Below, one piece after another: positions 1-5,802 of a stretch of 5,802 bases of DNA; position 1 is the first letter of the stretch; each line of letters starts with the position of its first letter. The notes beneath the pieces are model-generated. The model made no database searches. It worked only from the letters and a program-made list of their open reading frames with translations, and was not told where the DNA came from. The stretch comes from JBFKOL01 sp041628815 (GTDB taxonomy: Bacteria > Bacteroidota > Bacteroidia > Chitinophagales > Saprospiraceae), in contig JBFKOL010000286.1 in the NCBI GenBank assembly GCA_041628815.1, positions 1-5,802 of the forward strand, given 5' to 3'. Made by a program: the position numbers and the translations under genes.

Positions 1-113
1 ACCCTGCCGCGGGCAGAAGGAATAACCTTCTCCCTTTGTTTCATGGCAGGACCCAGGGCACAGACTTTATCGGTCACCCAAGGCAAAACATATTTACTGT
101 AAGGATTGGTCAT
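1..113 (-). CDS. Class I SAM-dependent methyltransferase, N-terminal fragment (runs off left edge)
   Basis: Reading the minus strand from the ATG at 113-111 gives 38 residues beginning MTNPYSKYVLPW, open to the window edge; an in-frame TGA (116-114) sits immediately upstream, so this is the first possible ATG. The fragment ends in QREKVIPSARGRV. In a common family of small class I methyltransferases (about 200 residues), a short helical N-terminus with an RR/QR-K-V-P stretch leads into a G-R-V-L-E-(I/V)-G-x-G-x-G motif that binds S-adenosylmethionine. Here the sequence stops at the G-R-V that would begin that motif, so no catalytic or binding residue is visible. The substrate is unknown. It lies 69 bp downstream of the SlyD-type gene on the same strand and could be co-transcribed with it. 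No Shine-Dalgarno is visible. A later in-frame ATG at 44-42 is a less likely start, because the upstream residues fit the family. Confidence 0.72.
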   Translation of the reverse strand, partial: MTNPYSKYVLPWVTDKVCALGPAMKQREKVIPSARGR

Positions 114-157
114 TCAGGTTAACAGGGCCAAGATTCTATCAAAGTGCATACAAGAAA

Positions 158-169
158 GTGCGAAAGCAC
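158..169 (-). terminator. Small hairpin after the slyD stop, weak terminator candidate
   Basis: On the minus strand GTGC-TTTC-GCAC forms a perfect 4-bp GC-rich stem with a 4-base loop, 13 nt after the slyD stop codon, followed by TTTCTT. The stem is short and the T-tract is broken by a C, so at best it would be a leaky terminator between slyD and the methyltransferase gene. It may equally be chance. Confidence 0.22.
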
Positions 170-182
170 AAATGTCTCCGTT

Positions 183-614
183 TTATCCTGTAATCTCCAC
201 CAGTTCGATCTCGAAAACAAGTTCCTTGCCAGCCAGTGGATGGTTGGCATCGACGGTGATCGTCGTTTCAGTTACTTCTGTAACCACGACCTGTGTCTGT
301 TGGCCATCAGGCGAAGAAGCAATGAGTTTCTGTCCGACTTCAGGATCCATTTCTGGTGGCAGAGCGCTGCGTTCCACTTCACTGATCAGTGTGTCGAACA
401 CAGGGCCATAGGCCTCCTCCGGCTGCAATGTAACTGTCTTTATTTCATTCAACTCCATTCCTTCTACGGCCTGGTCAAAACCAGCTATCATTTGTCCGGC
501 TCCCACCGTAAATGCGAGTGGTTCGCGGCCTCTGGACGAATCGAATTCTTCACCCGACGTCAAGGTACCTGTATAATGAACTTTTACCTGGTCGTTTTTT
601 TTAGCTATGGACAT
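183..614 (-). CDS. slyD: FKBP-type peptidyl-prolyl cis-trans isomerase, SlyD family
   Basis: This 143-residue protein is a complete SlyD-type FKBP: a cytoplasmic folding helper that isomerises Xaa-Pro peptide bonds and usually also has chaperone activity. The FKBP half begins with VKVHYTGTLTSGEEFDSS (residues 10-27), carrying the conserved Y, F and D of the active-site pocket, then GAGQMIAGFDQAVEGM (38-53). At EEAYG (66-70) the insert-in-flap chaperone domain starts and runs to about residue 121. The chain returns to the FKBP fold with DANHPLAGKELVFEIELVEI (122-141), the family signature at this position. The protein ends there: it lacks the His/Cys-rich metal-binding tail of Escherichia coli SlyD, as many short family members do, so a role in nickel delivery is unlikely. 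There is no signal peptide. The ATG at 614-612 gives the expected N-terminus; the leader is A/T-rich without a Shine-Dalgarno. It has its own 471-bp upstream gap and a methyltransferase gene 69 bp downstream. Confidence 0.93.
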   Translation of the reverse strand: MSIAKKNDQVKVHYTGTLTSGEEFDSSRGREPLAFTVGAGQMIAGFDQAVEGMELNEIKTVTLQPEEAYGPVFDTLISEVERSALPPEMDPEVGQKLIASSPDGQQTQVVVTEVTETTITVDANHPLAGKELVFEIELVEITG

Positions 615-662
615 TTATTTGGATTAAATTCACTGATCAAAATAGGGTGACGTAGATACGGA

Positions 663-676
663 GATTTATATAAATC
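663..676. promoter_or_regulatory. Perfect 14-bp palindrome in the slyD leader
   Basis: The sequence GATTTATATAAATC is its own reverse complement and lies 48 bp upstream of the slyD start codon. On the minus strand it contains TATAAA, with a TTGATT (698-693) upstream at a spacing of about 20-22, so it could be part of a promoter or overlap an operator. The spacing fits neither a standard sigma-70 promoter nor the Bacteroidota consensus well. AT-rich palindromes of this length do arise by chance. Confidence 0.25.
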
Positions 677-803
677 GAGGAATAATGCTGTTAATCAACC
701 TTAGGAAATTCAATCATTCTCTATGCAGGGATGATTTTCAGGACGAATAGTAGTAGATTTTGATGCGTCATTTGAAACGTCGTTGTTTTCTCTGTAGGTC
801 GTC

Positions 804-883
804 AAACGAAAGTGAAACGGTGAGTGGAAAAATTAAGGGACACTTTCTAATGTATTTCTAAGAAAGTTCACTTTTCGTTTTTT
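804..883 (+). other. Long imperfect stem-loop followed by a T-run
   Basis: AAACGAAA (804-811) and GTGAA (812-816) pair with TTCAC (867-871) and TTTCGTTT (873-880), a 13-bp stem interrupted only by the bulged T at 872. Inside it ACTTTCT (842-848) can pair with AGAAAGT (861-867), competing for one base. On the plus strand the right arm ends in six Ts (878-883), the layout of an intrinsic terminator, yet no plus-strand gene precedes it. On the minus strand no T-run follows. The stem is AT-rich and the 50-base loop long, so terminator function is doubtful; a structured element or remnant of an unrecognised small RNA is possible. Confidence 0.3.
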
Positions 884-1085
884 CAAGGTCACCTCCTCTC
901 GAATTGTCCGAAAGATGATACGGTAAAGTTTGATTGATTTGTTGTTGGTTTTGGAGAGGAATTCGAGTGAATAATTTTTTAATATCTGTAAGTTGTCTAA
1001 CGAATCTGAACCCTTTGGTCTGAATTTATTGCAAGACGTTTTGTGCGTCAGAGGAATGGAGGTTTCTGCTGATATTCATTGCCCT

Positions 1086-1898
1086 TCAATTTATGATAAC
1101 TTCTCGTTGCACCATATCAGAAACCAAAAAGTATCCAGCTGCCCCTCCTGAAATATTGGATCGCGCATTGACAGGTGGCGAAGCAAATGGGTCCTCGCTC
1201 CTGAAAGATTCCGATAAAATATCATTGAAGTAATCAAGAGCTTCTTTACCTATGGAATACAATTCTACTACAATGGTATCACCTGACTGATGTCTGTATT
1301 CATAGTCAGTTGCTACAACATCTTCGAATAAAATACCGTCAATAAATTTGTCATCTCGTAAAAATCCCCTGTTGATTTTGTCTTTTACACTATTGTTTTT
1401 ATTAAATGCTCTATAAAAATAGCCATCTCCTTCACCTGCATTATCTAGAAATGAAATGGTGGTTTCATAATATTGAATGCTCTCCCAATCTTCTGATCCA
1501 TCACGGAATCCGATCTCTATAATTTCTGGAACTGATCTTGACTCATGTTCAGCAGTGTAGATCTTATCATTAAACATCACTTCCAATTTGTATTCCTGAT
1601 CACTTGTCAACTTCCAATACTGCGGAAGGAAATGTTTTCCTTTTACTCGTTCTTCCAGCAGATAGGATTTGTCTTGGTCAGATAAAGTTACGACGGCACC
1701 TTCAACATAATCGATTGTGAGTTTTCCTAGATAATTCGAAGATATACTGGTCGACACAAATTGATGGTCAGGAGATTCGCTTAACCAGGCACCAATAATA
1801 AACGTTGGGTCGCCTTCATTCAGATCAAGATCAATAGGTTCTCTGTAACAAGAAGAAAAAAGTGAAGCAACCAAAATGCACAAAAGTAGATTTTTCAT
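1086..1898 (-). CDS. DUF4249 domain-containing outer-membrane lipoprotein
   Basis: This 270-residue protein begins with a lipoprotein signal peptide: MKN, a hydrophobic run LLLCILVASLF, then SSC with the lipidated cysteine at residue 17. The mature part starts YREPIDLDLNEGDP, the recognisable opening of the DUF4249 family, and closes with PPVNARSNISGGAAGYF (241-257), which matches the family's usual C-terminal SNI-GG-GYF element. The length is at the low end for the family. DUF4249 proteins are predicted envelope lipoproteins encoded next to TonB-dependent receptors in Bacteroidota; their biochemical role is not established, and I infer a receptor-associated function. Only one acidic residue follows the cysteine closely, so surface export by the lipoprotein export signal is uncertain. 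The frame stays open upstream to an ATG at 2042, but those 48 extra codons lie inside the receptor gene and would bury the signal peptide, so ATG 1898 is chosen. It starts 4 bp after the receptor stop, indicating translational coupling. Confidence 0.88.
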   Translation of the reverse strand: MKNLLLCILVASLFSSCYREPIDLDLNEGDPTFIIGAWLSESPDHQFVSTSISSNYLGKLTIDYVEGAVVTLSDQDKSYLLEERVKGKHFLPQYWKLTSDQEYKLEVMFNDKIYTAEHESRSVPEIIEIGFRDGSEDWESIQYYETTISFLDNAGEGDGYFYRAFNKNNSVKDKINRGFLRDDKFIDGILFEDVVATDYEYRHQSGDTIVVELYSIGKEALDYFNDILSESFRSEDPFASPPVNARSNISGGAAGYFLVSDMVQREVIIN

Positions 1899-1902
1899 AG
1901 AG

Positions 1903-4305
1903 TCAATAAATGAAGTTGAAGGTGATAGAAGGAACCCAGGAGAAAAGGGAAATTTTCTCGGCAATCTGTACCCCAGGATTATTTGCGTCCTCATTAAATG
2001 CAATGGCAAATGCATTTTTTCTTCCAGACAAGTTATAGACACCGAATACCCATTCTGTCCGGAATTTTTTATAGTCGTTCGATTCGTTTCTTAGAGTAAT
2101 GGATAGATCCAAACGGAGATAGTCGGGTAACCTGGCATCATTTCTTTCTGAATAAAGCGGTACTCGCGTCCCATAGAAATCATAACCCCCTACAGGCAAT
2201 GTCACTGCTCCACCGGTTGTATATGTAAAGTTTGCCCCTACACTTACCGTCTTGCTATAATCATATAGTATTACTGTAGTTAAATTATGAGGTACATCAT
2301 ATTTCGCATTGTACCAATTATTATCATTGATCCCATTAATTTGTCTTCTTGCCCGAGAATAAGTATACCCCAGCCATCCTGTAAATTTTCCGAGATGCTT
2401 CTTAAGTAAGAATTCAAATCCGTAAGCTCTGCCTTTGCCGGTCCTGATTTCATTTTCCAGATTCTCATTAAATAGTAATTCAGCATGATCTTTAAAATCA
2501 ATTGCATTCCTAAACTTTTTAAAGAAGAATTCTCCGGAGATAGAAAGTTCATTCTTAAACAGATTGGCATAAAAACCAAGTGTCCACTGGTCGGCCAACT
2601 GGGGCTCTATGTTTGGCGAACTGGTAAGCCATACATCAAATGGAGACGAAAAATTTCCGTTTGAAGCCAGATGTATATACTGAGATGCCCTTGTGTAACT
2701 AGCCTTGAGTGAACTGTTTGAACTTAGAAGGTATCTTAAATTGATTCTGGGCTCTAAATTCCAGGTTGAATGATATATGCCGCGGCCATATCTTGTAGTA
2801 TCAGTGATCTCATAGTCATTGTTTAAAGCCAAAACTTCCTGAGGCCCAAGATTGAAGAGGCCGGCGAGCCTCAATCCGGCACTCAATTTAAGTTTATCCG
2901 AGATATCCCAGTCATTGTTTACGTATACCGCGTTTGCTATGGATTGATTGTGCTGAATATTTAGATCACTTGTCAATAGTTTATCATCATATACCTCGAT
3001 CTGTCCTGGTGATATTTTGTGCAGGACACTTTGCGATCCGAATTTTAGAATGTTTTGAGGATTTAGATAGTATGTAAAATCATATTTAATTCCATACTCC
3101 TTTAATCTGGAATTCCAATTGAATTCGATCCTATCTTGATTGAAGCCGAGATTATAGTCGTATTGACTATAATAGAAAATCAAATTGGAGAATAGTTTAG
3201 GAGAATACAGGTGATTCCATCTTATAGTGCTTGTTGAGTTTCCCCACTGAAAGCCAATGTAAGCATTGTCTTCTCTGGACTCGAACCCATTGACGTCTCG
3301 CCCAAAGTACCCAGAAAGAAAGACCTGGTCATTTTTACCAATTCTATAGTTTCCCTTAACATTTAAATCATAGAAATACATTGTAAAATCATCTGTTTCT
3401 TCATCCTGAGACTTGCTCAAACCCTCTATTGCTTTGAAGACTGCATCTAGATAGGTACGACGACCGGCAATCAGAAAAGAGCCACTCTCTCCTAAAGGGG
3501 TCTCTAACGTGAGACGACTCATTGCGGTTCCTATTCCACCTTTTGCCGTAAAATGCTTTCTATTCCCTTCTTTCATTCTGATATCCACAACCGACGACAA
3601 CCTTCCACCATAATTTGTAGGAAACCCTCCTTTGTATACTTTGACATCTTTTATGGCATCCGGGTTAAAGGTAGAAAACAAGCCTCCAAGATGGGTGGCG
3701 TTGTATACCGGTGCTTCATCGAGCAATATAAGATTCTGATCAAGATTGCCACCTCGTACATAAAAACCACTGCTTCCTTCTGCCACCGTTTGCACTCCCG
3801 GAAGAAGCTGGACGGCCTTTATTACATCAACCTCACCAAATAATACTGGAATCTTTTGTATGGTTTCAACTTTTACATCAATGACACTCATTTCCGCCGA
3901 ACTCACGTGTTCTACTCGTTTAATTTTTTCATCCGAAACAACGACCTCGTCCAGGTATTCTACTCGTTGATTGAGATTAATGTTCATTGTCACATTCCTC
4001 GATAATTCAAAAATCACTGCCTCAGCCTCATAGCCCAGGTGTGAAAAGGAGATTTCATGATTGCCTTCTGGGAGTGAAATAGAATAGAACCCATATTCAT
4101 TAGATATAGTACCTAACTGGCTCTTGCTATGAAAAATGGTTGCGCCGATCAATGTTTCATAACTGGCATTATCATAAATGTATCCACTGATCGTATAGAC
4201 ATTGGATTGAGAGAAACAGGTTAAGACACCAAGAAGAAAACTTAATAAAAAGCTTAAACGAAACGCTCGTGTCGAGAATTGATTTGATTTTCTAAGTATC
4301 ATCAT
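1903..4305 (-). CDS. TonB-dependent outer-membrane receptor with carboxypeptidase-regulatory-like domain
   Basis: This 800-residue protein has the full layout of a Bacteroidota TonB-dependent receptor. Residues 1-33 are a signal peptide (basic start, hydrophobic LSFLLSFLLGVLTCFS core). Residues about 36-113 form a carboxypeptidase-regulatory-like beta-sandwich (TISGYIYD, GATIF, GTISNEYGFYSISLPEG, HLGYE). LDEVVVSDE (118-126) is a probable TonB box. The plug spans about 134-245, with LLPGVQT (167-173), GFYVRGG (180-186), LLDEAPVYNATHLGG (194-208) and YKGGFPTNYGGRLSSVVDIR (224-243). The rest is a 22-strand-type barrel rich in alternating aromatics, with RLPDYLRLDLS near the end and terminal FNFIY. 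It would import or bind a ligand using energy passed by TonB-ExbB-ExbD; the substrate is not evident. The partner is a DUF4249 lipoprotein rather than a SusD homologue, so it is not a classical Sus glycan system. The start is one of two tandem ATGs (4305-4300), with no Shine-Dalgarno. Confidence 0.95.
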   Translation of the reverse strand: MMILRKSNQFSTRAFRLSFLLSFLLGVLTCFSQSNVYTISGYIYDNASYETLIGATIFHSKSQLGTISNEYGFYSISLPEGNHEISFSHLGYEAEAVIFELSRNVTMNINLNQRVEYLDEVVVSDEKIKRVEHVSSAEMSVIDVKVETIQKIPVLFGEVDVIKAVQLLPGVQTVAEGSSGFYVRGGNLDQNLILLDEAPVYNATHLGGLFSTFNPDAIKDVKVYKGGFPTNYGGRLSSVVDIRMKEGNRKHFTAKGGIGTAMSRLTLETPLGESGSFLIAGRRTYLDAVFKAIEGLSKSQDEETDDFTMYFYDLNVKGNYRIGKNDQVFLSGYFGRDVNGFESREDNAYIGFQWGNSTSTIRWNHLYSPKLFSNLIFYYSQYDYNLGFNQDRIEFNWNSRLKEYGIKYDFTYYLNPQNILKFGSQSVLHKISPGQIEVYDDKLLTSDLNIQHNQSIANAVYVNNDWDISDKLKLSAGLRLAGLFNLGPQEVLALNNDYEITDTTRYGRGIYHSTWNLEPRINLRYLLSSNSSLKASYTRASQYIHLASNGNFSSPFDVWLTSSPNIEPQLADQWTLGFYANLFKNELSISGEFFFKKFRNAIDFKDHAELLFNENLENEIRTGKGRAYGFEFLLKKHLGKFTGWLGYTYSRARRQINGINDNNWYNAKYDVPHNLTTVILYDYSKTVSVGANFTYTTGGAVTLPVGGYDFYGTRVPLYSERNDARLPDYLRLDLSITLRNESNDYKKFRTEWVFGVYNLSGRKNAFAIAFNEDANNPGVQIAEKISLFSWVPSITFNFIY

Positions 4306-4309
4306 CGCG

Positions 4310-4325
4310 ATCTAAAATTTTAGAT
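4310..4325. promoter_or_regulatory. Perfect 16-bp palindrome between the Bor-like gene and the receptor gene
   Basis: ATCTAAAATTTTAGAT is exactly self-complementary. It shares one base with the TAA stop of the Bor-like gene and ends 4 bp before the receptor's first ATG, filling most of the 19-bp junction and covering the usual ribosome-binding position. It could be an operator half-site pair, or in mRNA a weak all-A/U-dominated hairpin that tunes receptor translation or RNA processing. A flanking TCGCGA (4305-4310) is a second, 6-bp palindrome. Function is inferred only from position. Confidence 0.35.
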
Positions 4326-4621
4326 TACTTCACTACGATTGTAGTGGTCGGGTTGTACAGACCCAGTGCAAAATTGGCCAGAAGGGTATCCCAAAATGAA
4401 ACTTTGTGTATCACCTCGTAATCCGGGGATCCGTCTGCCATTTTCGTAGGGCTGGCTGTTTTTATCGGAACAGCACCATATAGTATGTAGTGATTTTTCT
4501 TGCGGATGATCTCATTTTTTTGGGGCCCTTTACCTACAGTATAAGTTTGCACATAGGTACTGCAGGATGTCATAATTATCCAGCAAGTAATGGCCAGGGA
4601 AAGACATTTCACTTTCTTCAT
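4325..4621 (-). CDS. Small Bor-family-like lipoprotein
   Basis: This 98-residue protein opens with a lipoprotein signal: MKK, a hydrophobic run (about 6-17), and MTSC with the lipidated cysteine at residue 20. After it come STYVQTYTVGKGPQ (21-34), NHYILYGAVPI (43-53), KMADGSPDYEV (60-70), SFWDTLLANF (75-84) and LGLYNPTTTIVV (86-97). This order resembles the Bor/Iss family (lambda Bor: cysteine, QTFTVG, an H-F-x-x-G element, a C-terminal LGIYTP segment) and especially its Bacteroidota relatives with the W/Y-G-x-V-P-I and M-A-x-G-x-x-D-Y elements. Lambda Bor is an outer-membrane lipoprotein linked to serum survival; that role should not be carried over here, and the function is unknown. The gene is 19 bp upstream of the receptor gene and probably heads its operon. 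No acidic residues follow the cysteine, so the surface-export signal is absent. The family assignment is from memory of motifs and is the least certain part. Confidence 0.68.
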   Translation of the reverse strand: MKKVKCLSLAITCWIIMTSCSTYVQTYTVGKGPQKNEIIRKKNHYILYGAVPIKTASPTKMADGSPDYEVIHKVSFWDTLLANFALGLYNPTTTIVVK

Positions 4622-4804
4622 AGGATTTATTTATGGATATATAGACAGGATCAGAGCAAAACGCTTCTTCCGCCGGTAAATGAGGTTATTTTAAAACACA
4701 GGGATTAAGATTATTTTAACAGGCAATATGGGAAATGAGTAATGCACAGAGCCAAATGCGAGCAGGAATGAAAACATTGCAATACAGAAGCATCGCTCAG
4801 ACTT
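4622..4804. other. 183-bp spacer upstream of the Bor-like/receptor operon
   Basis: This gap probably holds the operon promoter, but I see no good match to TTG / TAnnTTTG on the minus strand. TATATA on the minus strand (4637-4642) lies about 16 bp before the start codon and has no properly spaced upstream element. The 9-base word TTATTTTAA occurs twice, at 4686-4694 and 4711-4719, 25 bp apart; it is low in complexity and may be chance. The leader before the ATG is A/T-rich (ATAAATAAATCCT) with no Shine-Dalgarno, as usual in Bacteroidota. Confidence 0.5.
4749..4798 (-). terminator. Interrupted inverted repeat after the beta-barrel gene, weak terminator candidate
   Basis: On the minus strand GAGC-G-ATGC (4798-4790) pairs in nested order with GCAT-TTG-GCTC (4759-4749), giving two 4-bp helices around an internal bulge and a 30-base loop that itself contains the palindrome ATTGCAAT. 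It begins 6 nt after the stop of the upstream barrel gene, a natural place for a terminator. No T-run follows, so intrinsic termination is not well supported. Confidence 0.2.
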
Positions 4805-5802
4805 TTAAAATTTGTAGTTGATCCCAAAAGTGGCGAGGCTGCCTCCCATCCCGGTTAGATTCATTTGGTCGTTTTCAACATTAATGAAGTTTTCAGTTCC
4901 TTCAAATTTCAATCGTATGTTCCAACGATTACTGAAATTATAGGTGATTCCCACTCCAAAAGCCAATCCAAAATATTTCCTCGCAAATTGGTTATTAGCG
5001 TCAATATCAATCTTGGTCGTAGAGGGGATCGATATTCCGTCGGCTGATGCAAACAGATCAATGGAGTAATTTTCAATGGTCAAATGATTCCAATGGAAAC
5101 CCATATAGGTATCCCATTGAAATCTATTTTGGGTATTCCATTTATAACCCAAGTAAAGAGGAATCTGAACATAACTCAAGTCTTGAAAATCAGATATGGA
5201 AAATTCGAGGAGATCTCCGGTTTCGAGTCTTAAGGAACTAGGAATGTCCACTGTGGTCGTGGCATTCAATTTAACGATAGGTGATTCAGTGTTGATTTTG
5301 AATTCATTGCTTCTGTCTCCATTAGCATTGACAATCTCACCACTGGAGTCATATGCAAGACCACTTGAAAAATTATCTTCGATGTGGATATCAGCATATC
5401 TGAATCCTGTCCCGATCCACCAGTTTTCAGACAGGTAATAATTGAAATGAAAACCAATTGATTCAAAGGAGACAGGTCTGATATTTTCATTGTTTACAAT
5501 AATTTCCTGACCATCAAATGATCTTAAAATGGGTGTTTGCACCTCGGTAACACCGAAGTCCATGCCAACTTCATAATTGTTATAACTTTTTTCTATGAGT
5601 TTCAAATCAATCTTCTCCGGACTCATCATTGGAATATAGTCTTGGCGGGTTAGCGCCACCTTGAGTTTGAATGCCGCAATTTCCGAAACTGAACTGGTAG
5701 TTCTTTTTTCCAAATCATCAATCGAGGGTATTTCGGTTTCTCCCTCTGTTGATATTAATTCGGCCATATCATTTCTACAACTTACCAACATCGCTTCCAG
5801 GT
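4805..5802 (-). CDS. Outer-membrane beta-barrel protein, C-terminal part (start beyond right edge)
   Basis: The frame is open from the right edge to the TAA at 4807-4805, giving about 331 residues; the ATG at 5791 is only the first Met in view and the true start is probably outside. The first 70 or so visible residues are acidic and probably flexible (ELISTEGETEIPSIDDLEKR). From NNYEVGMDFG onward the chain shows beta-barrel strands with alternating aromatics: GFHFNYYLSENWWIGTGFRY, then DLSYVQIPLYLGYKW, FQWDTYMGFHWN, FGLAFGVGITYNFSNRWNIR, ending ATFGINYKF with the terminal Phe typical of outer-membrane proteins. It resembles the generic PorT/OmpA-type outer membrane beta-barrel proteins of Bacteroidota. 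LVSC near the visible start resembles a lipobox, but the Glu four residues before it (LEAMLVSC) is unusual in a signal peptide core, so I do not call it a lipoprotein. No transmembrane helix is visible. Ligand and role are unknown. It is on the same strand as the receptor operon but 183 bp upstream. Confidence 0.83.
   Translation of the reverse strand, partial: LEAMLVSCRNDMAELISTEGETEIPSIDDLEKRTTSSVSEIAAFKLKVALTRQDYIPMMSPEKIDLKLIEKSYNNYEVGMDFGVTEVQTPILRSFDGQEIIVNNENIRPVSFESIGFHFNYYLSENWWIGTGFRYADIHIEDNFSSGLAYDSSGEIVNANGDRSNEFKINTESPIVKLNATTTVDIPSSLRLETGDLLEFSISDFQDLSYVQIPLYLGYKWNTQNRFQWDTYMGFHWNHLTIENYSIDLFASADGISIPSTTKIDIDANNQFARKYFGLAFGVGITYNFSNRWNIRLKFEGTENFINVENDQMNLTGMGGSLATFGINYKF

Larger units (their letters stand above)
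615..1085. other. 471-bp intergenic region between the DUF4249 gene and slyD
   Basis: I find no convincing coding frame, tRNA or rRNA here on either strand. The stretch must contain the 3' end of the cassette transcript and the promoter of slyD, but no match to the Bacteroidota TTG / TAnnTTTG promoter pattern is clear; the closest is TATTTTG on the minus strand around 641-647, one base short and without a well-placed TTG. Structural elements listed separately are a 14-bp palindrome and a long stem-loop. A 4-bp inverted repeat GACG/CGTC (1035-1038 and 1046-1049) lies about 36 nt after the DUF4249 stop but has no T-run. Confidence 0.7.
1086..4621 (-). other. Predicted three-gene operon: Bor-like lipoprotein, TonB-dependent receptor, DUF4249 lipoprotein
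   Basis: Three same-strand genes are separated by only 19 and 4 bp, with no room for a promoter of usual size before the third gene and very little before the second. All three products carry export signals and belong to the envelope. The operon is bounded by a 183-bp gap upstream and a 471-bp gap downstream. No clear promoter could be picked out upstream of the first gene. Confidence 0.75.

Noticed and set aside
144..650. Plus-strand open frame of 168 codons across slyD.
   Set aside because: It is antisense to a well-supported SlyD gene, and its translation shows no recognisable domain or sensible composition.
895..967. Mutually exclusive pairings CCTCTC/GAGAGG (895-900, 954-959) and CTCGAATT/AATTCGAG (898-905, 960-967), suggestive of a riboswitch-like alternative fold.
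   Set aside because: The arms are only 6-8 bp with loops above 50 bases, no T-run or start codon is positioned to be controlled, and no known riboswitch core is recognisable.
1035..1049. GACG/CGTC hairpin after the DUF4249 stop as the operon terminator.
   Set aside because: The stem is only 4 bp, the loop is 7 bases, and no T-run follows on the minus strand.
1899..2042. N-terminal extension of the DUF4249 frame to an ATG at 2042.
   Set aside because: The 48 extra codons overlap the end of the receptor gene in another frame, have no domain character, and would bury a clear lipoprotein signal peptide that starts at 1898.
2280..2579. Minus-strand open frame of 99 codons inside the receptor gene.
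   Set aside because: It is an out-of-frame shadow of the receptor barrel region, whose continuous frame and family motifs are clear.
3910..3968. Direct repeat TTCTACTCGTT at 3910-3920 and 3958-3968.
   Set aside because: Both copies fall in the receptor coding frame and encode RVE-type tripeptides on either side of the TonB box; codon coincidence explains them.
5266..5490. Minus-strand open frame of 74 codons inside the barrel gene.
   Set aside because: It overlaps the barrel protein frame entirely and shows no independent start context or domain.
1..5802. Base-composition step between the slyD end and the receptor cassette as a sign of horizontal transfer.
   Set aside because: Hand counts of a few 60-base blocks varied widely within both parts (about 42-50 percent GC in slyD, about 32-52 percent in the receptor), so no step can be claimed.

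Overview
The window looks like a piece of a Bacteroidota chromosome, most likely from a free-living Cytophagia-type bacterium. The main reasons are a TonB-dependent receptor with an N-terminal carboxypeptidase-regulatory-like domain directly followed by a DUF4249 lipoprotein (a pairing typical of that phylum), a second outer-membrane beta-barrel protein, A/T-rich gene leaders without clear Shine-Dalgarno sequences, and moderately AT-rich DNA. These assignments rest on reading protein motifs by eye, not on a database search. Every gene I can support lies on the minus strand, so transcription runs from right to left.

In transcription order the right edge holds the C-terminal part of an outer-membrane beta-barrel protein (4805-5802, start outside the window). 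After a 183-bp spacer comes a three-gene cassette: a 98-residue lipoprotein resembling the Bor family (4325-4621), an 800-residue TonB-dependent receptor (1903-4305) and a 270-residue DUF4249 lipoprotein (1086-1898). The spacings are 19 and 4 bp, so co-transcription is very likely. The cassette would build a surface uptake or binding system: the receptor as TonB-energised channel, the DUF4249 protein as an associated lipoprotein, and the Bor-like protein as a small accessory lipoprotein of unknown role. The substrate cannot be read from the sequence.

A 471-bp non-coding stretch (615-1085) separates the cassette from a SlyD-type FKBP peptidyl-prolyl isomerase (183-614). This is followed, 69 bp further on, by the first 38 codons of a class I SAM-dependent methyltransferase running off the left edge (1-113). 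These two look like ordinary housekeeping genes.

The unexplained structure is small in scale: a perfect 16-bp palindrome in the Bor-like/receptor junction, a perfect 14-bp palindrome in the slyD leader, and a long stem-loop with a T-run in the 471-bp gap. No RNA gene, CRISPR array, insertion sequence or clear sign of horizontal transfer was found.
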